Shown one piece after another: positions 8,402-14,699 of a DNA stretch of 14,699 nucleotides. The notes beneath the pieces were generated by a model. The model was not told where the DNA came from. It saw only the letters and a program-made list of their open reading frames with translations, and searched no databases. Position 1 is the first letter of the stretch. The number at the start of each line of letters is the position of its first letter. This stretch comes from Beroe ovata (lineage: Eukaryota > Ctenophora > Nuda > Beroida > Beroidae), in the NCBI GenBank assembly GCA_946803715.1, contig CAMPET010000067.1:246866-261564 (forward strand). Reading direction: 5' to 3'. The position numbers and the translations under genes are program-made.

Positions 8402-8671
8402 ACAACTACAAGATTATTGCTTTCCTCCCCATTTCATTGAATAGTCGGTTCTATTTAGGTATTGATTATTTAAATTATTGCTTTTCTGTTTGATAACGTT
8501 AATATTTTTTACTTCTTGATTTTCGTATTTTTAACGATACCCCATTAATTAAAGTTAACACACGTTTTGTCAGACTATAATGCCATGATAATTGCCAATA
8601 TAATTTGCTCTTTTTAACAATCATGGCAATATTCCTGGGAACCCAGGATGAAAAAAGAGAGTTCAAGTTGC

Positions 8672-8736
8672 CTGGTATCTCTGCTATGTGGTGTGGCCAG
8701 GATACCAGTTACCATGGTAATAGTAACCATGGTTAC
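8672..8736. repeat. Cluster of perfect palindromes upstream of the SECIS
   Basis: CTGGTATC (8672-8679) pairs with GATACCAG (8701-8708). Directly after come two palindromes, TTACCATGGTAA (8709-8720) and GTAACCATGGTTAC (8723-8736). The SECIS stem starts ten bases later. These could form stems in the mRNA that flank or compete with the SECIS fold, or may be a degenerate mobile repeat. Confidence 0.75.
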
Positions 8737-8745
8737 CACTCACTT

Positions 8746-8814
8746 GTTACTATGATATGACGGGAGTCTATCAAACCACGCTACTGTGGAATAGTTTTCT
8801 TGATAATTTGTAAC
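8746..8814 (+). promoter_or_regulatory. SELENOT: SECIS element, form 2 (SELENOT 3' UTR)
   Basis: The SECIS directs Sec insertion at UGA through SBP2 and the Sec-specific elongation factor. The fold, read by eye, is: helix I GTTAC (8746-8750) with GTAAC (8810-8814); an internal loop; the core quartet ATGAC (8757-8761) opposite TGAT (8801-8804), giving U-U, G-A, A-G and C-U pairs; helix II GGGAGTCTAT (8762-8771) with ATAGTTTTCT (8791-8800), ten positions with G-U pairs and one mismatch; unpaired CAAA (8772-8775) holding the conserved AA 12 nt after ATGA; mini-helix III CCAC (8776-8779) with GTGG (8786-8789), closing a six-base loop. Extra helix III makes it form 2. All required elements are present at canonical spacing. 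It lies 472 nt after the SELENOT stop on the same strand. Confidence 0.92.
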
Positions 8815-10773
8815 TGTTGTGATGTTGTAACGTGCAAACTTGAATTCGAGATATACATTGTCTCATTATTGATCAACAATTGACATGTTGAAGAGAGGGT
8901 GTAGAGATTTGCGATCTAATTTGCAGTAAGACTTTGCTCATTAATCACTAATCAGTTAGACTAATTAGGTCTCGGTGAATTAGCTAATTGTTAAGATTGG
9001 CTGGTCCAGCCCAATGATGAAACATGACTGCATTCAATGTGGTGTGAGGGCTGATACCAGTCTATCTTTTTGTTCCGTGATAACTGTCACCCCTTCTTGT
9101 ATACGTATGAGAGAGTGTGTCACTGATAATGTGAACTGAGTGTGACCCANCCTCTATTCATGACTATTAACCGCTTCTCTCTCAGTATATAGCTTGGACA
9201 ATGGACAGTGGAGGGGAAAACACCTCCTCAATCGTCCGTATGGTTGTCATGGTGACGCGAATCAGGACGCCATATTCATGGTGTGACAATGACATCACGG
9301 TGTGACGTTTTGCCTATGGTGTGACTGATGGGAAGCAGTTGAAATGTGATAATGATATTGGAGATCTTGTTGATTTGGTTAACTCATGGTGACGTGAATG
9401 GTAAGACAGCTTTTTCTTTTCGACACATTTCGTGAGAACAGACAAAATGACTCATTGGCGATTTACATTATGATTTTCTGGTACCATTTCATAGCCCTAT
9501 TGATTTTGATGACAAGATTAACATGACCCAATGATTAACATGACCCAAAATTTCAGGTGAAGTCTACGATATGGCTGATCATTGAATGGATATATCTGAT
9601 CAGATCAAGACTTAAATTAATACAAATTTTAGATATTTTTAACCTTTGAAACTTCTCCAAGTCAAATTCAGCTATCAGCCCCCTATGAATAGTATGAGGG
9701 ACGAGCACGTCTCTTGAATGGACCCAAGAATCTGAAACTGATGAACAGCCCTCTTCTCTCTGACTCTCTATGAAAATAAGAACTCGCCCAGTTTAGATTA
9801 TGACTGGTGTGTTTGGCTGAAACAGGTATCAAATAGGGTAAAAGCAACCCATGTTTTCCATTTCATGAACGTTCCAAATCGTACATAGATTTATGCTATA
9901 AGTATAACCTATTTCCCATAATGCTGTTATGATCACTTTTTCTAAGTTATTCTTGAATCAAATACTCTATTTTGGTTCCCATAATTCGCCAATCAACCGG
10001 AATTCCTAGTTTAGGTCCATAGCCAACTTCGTAAGTCACCCTCTTAGGCCCATGTGTTGAATTGTGAGGGATGAGGGATTCTCAGATGCTATGCATGATA
10101 GGCTGGTCATTCCCATTTCGATCGATAGCGCGGATTTTCGTGTACGTAGTACGTACGTGTTGACTGTTGCGCGCGCTCGAAGTGAATAATAGGGGAGGGC
10201 CGGGTTCGGACTTGAATGCCGCATCAAAAAATGTCTCCCAACTATTGATTATGTCAAGGCCGAATTTAATTGTAGGACAGTTCTATCAACTCTTGAAATG
10301 ACAGTTTTACGATGATTCAAATTCAATGACAAATTGGAGGTACTGGTAGAGAAGTTTAAGCTGCTTGAATGTGGAACAACAGGTATGGTCACGCATCATT
10401 ACCATAGGAGAAACCCGACCTTTTTCATTCATCCAAGTTTTCGCCTTCATTCACCACCGTCCACACTAATCCTTCGCTCTTAAACCATGACCGCTTTGAG
10501 TTGGACAGGAGATAGCTTTATTATCAGTTGAATTTGACAGGGATCCTTCTTGACACCACTTAGCCTTGACACCAGTCTTTCTATCACTAGTATCTCCACA
10601 AGTCCGCTCTGTCATTACAATACAACTTCGAGACAGCATTTTGGTGTCATAAGTCATAACGTTGACACCACAATAATATGACACCACTCTGCGGGCGACT
10701 GCTACGTAAGCGGCCACGTTTTTCTTACATCAGTGATCATTTAGCTTCCTAACTCTAGCACCAGTCCTCCGGT
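8815..10773. other. Long intergenic region, no gene recognised
   Basis: This covers the end of the SELENOT 3' UTR and beyond. No canonical AATAAA follows the SECIS; the polyadenylation site is not located. Visible items: an ambiguous base at 9150; a GGTGTGAC motif repeated around 9278-9328; a 17-bp duplication (ATTAACATGACCCA..., 9518-9550); GTACGTAGTACGTACG and GCGCGCGC runs near 10142-10176; and TTGACACC/TGACACC motifs at about 10550, 10566, 10663 and 10680. A 34-codon ATG frame at about 9201-9305 follows a TATATA and an acceptor-like tract but has no recognisable content. Confidence 0.4.
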
Positions 10774-10903
10774 CCTTGACACCACTTCAGTTCTCCCATC
10801 CTTGACACCACTTCAGTTCTCCCATCCTTGACACCACTTCAGTTCTCCAATCCTTGACACCCCTTCAGGTTTCGTATCCTTGACACCTCTTGGCTCTGAC
10901 ACC
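10774..10903. repeat. 26-bp TTGACACC tandem array
   Basis: Units start at 10774, 10800, 10826, 10852 and 10878. The first two are identical (CCTTGACACCACTTCAGTTC plus TCCCAT), the third differs by one base, the fourth is more changed, and the fifth keeps only CCTTGACACC before entering the hairpin at 10880. The same TTGACACC core is scattered elsewhere in the window. Confidence 0.92.
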
Positions 10904-10940
10904 AGTGTACTAAACTGGTGTCAGAGCCAAGAGGTGTCAA
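10880..10940. repeat. 27-bp perfect inverted repeat with 7-nt loop
   Basis: Arm 10880-10906 starts TTGACACCTCTTGGCTC and ends CCAGT; 10914-10940 is its exact reverse complement; the loop is GTACTAA. Four further outer bases (ATCC with AGAT) extend the stem with one mismatch. The hairpin starts and ends with TTGACACC/GGTGTCAA, so it caps the 26-bp array with an inverted copy of its own unit. Confidence 0.93.
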
Positions 10941-11040
10941 AGATGCTTTGAGTCGTATCTTCGTTGACAATCTGTCAGTTTACTCAATCTCTCAATCTGT
11001 CTCGACCTTGACAGTTTATTCAATCTCCGCCGTGAAGTAA

Positions 11041-11275
11041 GACCACGACTTACCCATGACGTTATGCGTAACTTGTCCTCACTTTTCGTGACGTCACGTA
11101 AGACGTCATGCGTGACGTCACGGCTAGTTAGAATAAGTTACTCGTCACGTCATGCGAGACCTATTCTAACTAGTCGTGACGTCACGGTCTCGCGCCGCGC
11201 AAGAGACCGTGACGTTACGCATGACGTCACGACTGGTTAGGACAAGTTACGCATGACGTCATGGGTCACGACTAG
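11041..11275. repeat. Compound palindrome with five TGACGTCA (CRE) sites
   Basis: Perfect CRE palindromes TGACGTCA lie at 11089, 11113, 11177, 11222 and 11254. They sit in nested inverted repeats: 11112-11135 pairs with 11162-11185 (24 bp, one mismatch), and 11176-11191 with 11203-11218 (16 bp, one mismatch, loop rich in GCGC). The outer pieces GCGTAACTTGTCC (about 11065-11077) and GGACAAGTTACGC (about 11240-11252) also match in inverse, so the whole block is roughly symmetrical. CREB/ATF factors bind TGACGTCA; no promoter is evident next to it. Confidence 0.88.
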
Positions 11276-12165
11276 TTGGGGTCAATATTAGAGTTTGCGA
11301 ACTTTGATCGTCGCTTGTCAATCAGGACCGACTTTAGTTACTGTTATAGTGGCATAACTCTAGGTAACTGATTTTGTAGCCTCATTCTGTCCCGATACAG
11401 TAACAATTCATTTCGTCAGGATGTAACAGAATTTACCGATAGGATGTTACCGGTTTTCGGTTACTTCATACTGAATTGTATTGCGATATATCCAGTGTGT
11501 TACATGGACTATCCTGGCACACCTGTGCTTGTAATAAACTGATTCTCCCGGGTGTCATTGTGCCCGTGTTTTGTATTTGCAACACATGTCAATATGTGAT
11601 TACTGTCAATGTGGTTTGATTAGGTACTGCGTGACAACTCAGTATCACTCACGCGTGATCTGTTTACTGCGTGACTCACGTCGCGTAATTCACGTGATGT
11701 CACGTGACAACATGAGCATGCAGGATACGTGGCAGGTTTTTCATGGTTTTCGGGGATCAATCGATTGGGAGAGAGGAGTTGGGAGCTGTAGAGGACCGAT
11801 GCGACGAATAACTCCTGTTCTTGCCCCTCCCAGTCCCATTGCCAAATACCCGCCACATTCTAAAATTCCTTCCATCATCTCCCGTGTCCCTGTCAATCGT
11901 TCCAGTTTTAATTTCTTTCTTTTTTGACCATCCCTTCAGCTTTTCATATTCTGTTTGACTCTTTGATCTATATCATTGTTAATGTGTTGATCATTATTTG
12001 ATTATGATCCAAATTGATTCCGACTCCATTACTATGTTCAATTAGCCATGTTGAGGTGAATTTTGAATGATCACTTCACATTTTCAGCGATATGATTTAT
12101 CTATTATAATCGGTACCTTTAAACTGAATTTATGACCATCTCTAACTTTGTGATCCACTATTCTA
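11276..12165. other. Intergenic region upstream of SSU72
   Basis: AATAAA is at 11533-11538, with no attributable gene upstream. E-boxes CACGTG lie at 11691 and 11701 within a stretch rich in ACGCGTGA/CACGTGA. An open frame spanning about 11586-11927 (ATG at 11586) shows no recognisable domain, and its ending is low-complexity; I do not call it. The proximal SSU72 promoter should lie in the right part. Confidence 0.4.
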
Positions 12166-12210
12166 ATGGGTACCACATTATTCTTGACCACCCTCATCTG
12201 TTCAGTAGCA

Positions 12211-14219
12211 ATGCTAATGTCCCCAAACATTCCCAACAAGCGTCCCTTCTCCGACACCCATCCCGAGTCATCATCCCAACTGAACAACAGTACTGGATCC
12301 CCGTCTGATCACGTGACTGACCACGTGACCGGAGGAGAGAGGAGTGCTAAGAGGGTGTGCAGTTTGAAACCTCCGCAAACGACCGAGTCACGGCTCTCCA
12401 GATCTCCGCCCTCCGCAAGGATGAATGGGAATTCCACTGCTTCAACTGGCACAGGTATTACATAGCCTCGGGGTAGAGGGTAGCAGGGTTCAACTGAGAG
12501 TGGGACGTCAGATATATATCGTCCCCAGAATTGTGTGGGAATTATCATTTCTATTGCACAGTATATCGTGGATATTCTACCGTCGCTTATACCTTTTTAC
12601 ACCAAAGTAACTCTATTTTTCTCAATGCTCAATGAGTAGGATCATCTTAACTCCCTCTGCTACCTCTCAGGGAGCTCTCCAAAGTATCTCTCCCCTCTAA
12701 GCATAGCCGTGGTGTGTTCCAGTAATCAGAACAGGAGTATGGAAGCGCACAATCTTCTCAAGTACGTTACGCGAATCACTTCACGTAACGAATCACTTCA
12801 TGTTACGAATCACTTTACGTTACGAATCAATTCACGTTACGAATCACTTTACGTTACGAATCACTTCACGTTACGAATCACTTCACCGTCACGTTACGAA
12901 TCACTACTCGTTACGAATAACTTTACGTTACGAATCACTTCATGTTACGAATAACTTTACGGTTGTGATAGCTCTCAGATCAATATGCTAACGATATCTT
13001 TATCTAATTCTACTAAAGTTAGGCTGTCTGCTAATCGATAGCTCCTTGTCTAACTCTTAGACCTACGTAAAAAGCTATCTTGTACAGATCTAACTTTCTA
13101 TCATTCCTCCCTCTCGATATACTAGGATTATTTTAAAGTTATACTAGTTGTACACTAGTTAATTATACTAGTTATACACGTTGTATACTAGGTTCATCTC
13201 TCTCTCCACAGAAAGCGGGGATACAACGTCAAATCGTTCGGAACCGGAAACAAAGTCAAACTCCCGGGACCCACCATAGACACACCCAACATCTACAGTT
13301 TCGATACCAGCTACGCTGAACAATTCAGAGACCTCAAGGTACTTTTGCTTTTGTTTTGGGACTGTCATCTCCATGCAAACCAGATGACTATTGGACTTTT
13401 TCATGGAAAAGAAGACAGTTACGATACGTTTCCCTATCTCACTTTTTCTCTCCGCTTCTCAGCGCAAGGACCCATCCTTCTACACTCAAAACGGTTTACT
13501 AAACATGTTGGATAGGAATAAGAGGATCAAGGAAAAACCGGAAAAGTTCCAAACTAACACGGACGAGTTTGATATTATAGTCACGTGTCAAGAACGAGTG
13601 TTCGACCAAGTCCTGGAGGGTTAGTTCTTCCCACCTTCACTTTCTCATCCCCTTCTACTTCCAGGTCCGCCGCTCCCCTTCCTGAAAAATTTCACCTCAC
13701 TACACACCCGCTCATCTCCCAGTTCCCTAACTCACCTTCACTGCCCTTCTAATTCTCTATTTCACCCTCCCCTCACCACTCACCTCCCTCACTCACCTCC
13801 TCTGACTCCAGCCTCTCTCTCTCAGATTTAACGGAACGCGGCGGAAGCTCGGGGAGGATGACACACGTGATTAACGTGGAGATAAAGGATAACCACGATG
13901 ATGCAACACTCGGAGCATTCCTAATTCACGAACTCGTTAAAGAGGTACGTGTGCACGCGTTGCGCGCGCAGCGCTTGCGGAGTATCTGGGTCACGCAGCC
14001 CAGGAACCAAGGAGAAATTAGAGTTCAATGCTGGGGAGATGATGGAGAGAGTTGAAAGGTGTCGAGAGTACTGGAATAATCACAGTATAACTTCATTCTC
14101 AATATACATCCCCTCAGATCTGCGCGTCCCCCGATCACGAAGCCGAGATGGAATCGATCATTGCCGCGGTTGAGAAGAGGAAGAACAAGAGATTCCTCTA
14201 CTCACCCGCATTCTACTGA
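12211..14219 (+). CDS. SSU72: SSU72 RNA polymerase II CTD phosphatase, six coding exons
   Basis: SSU72 removes phosphate from Ser5 (and Ser7) of the Pol II C-terminal domain, within the cleavage-polyadenylation machinery. Coding exons: 12211-12454, 12671-12761, 13212-13338, 13463-13619, 13826-13944 and 14118-14219 (stop TGA 14217-14219); all junctions are GT-AG and in frame. Exon 2 holds the catalytic P-loop VVCSSNQNRS (Cys and Arg of CX5R) and MEAHNLL. Exon 3 gives KKRGYNVKSFGTG and VKLPGP. Exon 4 gives YTQNGLLNMLDRNKRIK and VTCQERVFDQVLE. Exon 5 gives NVEIKDNHDDATLGAFL, with the aspartate loop used as general acid in the family. Exon 6 ends FLYSPAFY. Human SSU72 is 194 aa with catalytic Cys12. 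Here exon 1 adds a Ser/Thr/Pro-rich leader. The start is uncertain: 12211 gives 279 aa with Cys97; 12421 gives 209 aa with Cys27. ATG 12166 would add a hydrophobic stretch unlikely for a nuclear enzyme. The core is certain, the start is not. Confidence 0.93.
12310..12327. promoter_or_regulatory. Paired CACGTG E-boxes near the SSU72 start
   Basis: TCACGTGAC and CCACGTGAC lie 12 bp apart (cores at 12310 and 12322). If the protein starts at 12421, they would be in the 5' region as candidate USF/MITF-type sites. If it starts at 12211, they encode HVTDHVT. The same GACCACGTGAC string occurs in the minisatellite at 3804. Confidence 0.45.
12762..12961. repeat. 17-bp minisatellite at the SSU72 intron-2 donor
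   Basis: About eleven units of ACGTTACGAATCACTTC, with changes such as ACGTAACG, ATGTTACG and AATAACTTT and a short insertion near 12886, fill the first 200 bp of intron 2 (12762-13211). The 5' splice site itself, GTACGT at 12762, overlaps the first ACGTTACG unit. The array is intronic and non-coding; frames running through it are artefacts. Confidence 0.93.
13120..13192. repeat. ACTAGTTATAC short repeats before SSU72 exon 3
   Basis: TATACTAG, ACTAGTTGTACACTAGTTA and similar strings repeat irregularly just before the CTCTCTCCACAG acceptor at 13211. These are short AT-rich palindromic pieces without clear function. Confidence 0.5.
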
Positions 14220-14659
14220 CATCAGGGGTTGTAACATGATGTTATAGATGTGTGGTTGACGAGTGTTTCGAAATCAGACTCAGAGTTAAGGAGGCCATTT
14301 GAAATTGAATGGTAGCGTCAGTTTTTTGCTTTAGCTTAAGTTGAAGTTAAACTTGGAATTGGAGCGATACAAACATTTGTCTTGACGACAGTTATTGAAG
14401 CAAGTGAAGTTTGAAGTGTCATTCTGCAATAAGAAGAAGCAATTTTTGAGTTTCATATCTCATTTCATACTTGAGCGGCCCATTAACTTTTTCATATAAC
14501 CGCAACGATTTTCAATTGCATTGCAAATACAATTTCTGAGTCGTTTCCACTGTGAACTCTACCATTTTCAAATTTAAACCTTCTACATAGTAAGCTCTCT
14601 GCTTTTATTTCAATCTAACCTGTGCGCTGCATGTATCTACCATGCCATTCATACCATGT
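14220..14659. other. SSU72 3' UTR and downstream sequence
   Basis: AT-rich, no coding signal. No canonical AATAAA is seen. The gene's 3' end is not located. Confidence 0.4.
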
Positions 14660-14662
14660 GTG

Positions 14663-14699
<37 letters not shown>
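14660..14699. repeat. GT/TG dinucleotide microsatellite at the window edge
   Basis: TGTGTGACTG is followed by an uninterrupted TG run to the last base, so the repeat is cut by the window end. Confidence 0.95.

Noticed and set aside
8582-8628. TGCCATGAT/ATCATGGCA hairpin as a SECIS
   Set aside because: The ATGA is base-paired in the stem and no G-A quartet can form.
9000-9072. Alternative SECIS candidate (AGCCC...ATGA...TGAGGGCT)
   Set aside because: Outer stem pairs, but helix II is weak with two mismatches and the AA is not at the required distance. The element at 8746-8814 fits far better.
11571-11927. 118-codon open frame on the + strand
   Set aside because: Begins at TTG, has no recognisable domain, ends in low-complexity sequence and overlaps an E-box-rich stretch.
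12763-12961. CRISPR-like regular repeats
   Set aside because: The 17-bp units abut without unique spacers, and the setting is an intron of an animal gene; it is a minisatellite.
12709-12991. Open frames with repeated 'RITSRYESLHVTNHF' text
   Set aside because: They are exon 2 of SSU72 read through its donor into the 17-bp minisatellite; the peptide repeat is an artefact.

Overview
The window looks like nuclear DNA from an animal. Genes are split by spliceosomal GT-AG introns. There is a selenoprotein T gene with an in-frame TGA and a eukaryotic-type SECIS hairpin in its 3' UTR. Intergenic DNA is rich in minisatellites, hairpins and a TA-flanked inverted-repeat transposon. Introns are short (about 125-450 bp) and genes are fairly close together, which would fit a compact, early-branching metazoan or other invertebrate. 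The sequence alone does not fix the species. Two ambiguous bases (4954 and 9150) show it is draft assembly.

Four protein-coding genes are recognisable, all on the + strand. (1) 1932-2553: the last three coding exons of a fatty acyl-CoA reductase; its 5' part is not seen and is presumably off the left edge. (2) 5921-6535: an intronless RNF185/RNF5-type membrane RING E3 ligase with an asparagine tract. (3) 7427-8274: selenoprotein T in two exons, with a Sec TGA at 7631-7633 and a form-2 SECIS element at about 8746-8814. (4) About 12211-14219: the RNA polymerase II CTD phosphatase SSU72 in six coding exons, with an unusual N-terminal extension. The four do not form a pathway. RNF185-type ligases and SELENOT both act at the ER, but no functional link is visible.

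The rest is repeat-rich. From the left: a 172-bp tandem repeat (1-336); a 1049-bp non-autonomous Tc1/mariner-like element (724-1772); an AT-rich hairpin beside a splice acceptor (1861-1901); a CACGTG-rich block (3804-4063); a 485-bp direct duplication (3976-4460 and 4955-5440) enclosing a CTACGGCGGA tandem array and a 21-bp perfect hairpin; GC boxes upstream of RNF185; a 17-bp array upstream of SELENOT; a 20-bp array in the SELENOT 3' UTR; a 26-bp TTGACACC array ending in a 27-bp perfect hairpin (10774-10940); a compound palindrome with five TGACGTCA sites (11041-11275); a 17-bp minisatellite starting at the SSU72 intron-2 donor (12762-12961); and a GT microsatellite at the right edge.

The best-supported special biology is the selenocysteine recoding unit, codon plus SECIS. 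Ordinary ORF calling splits that gene in two. The most unexplained structures are the CRE palindrome and the TTGACACC family.
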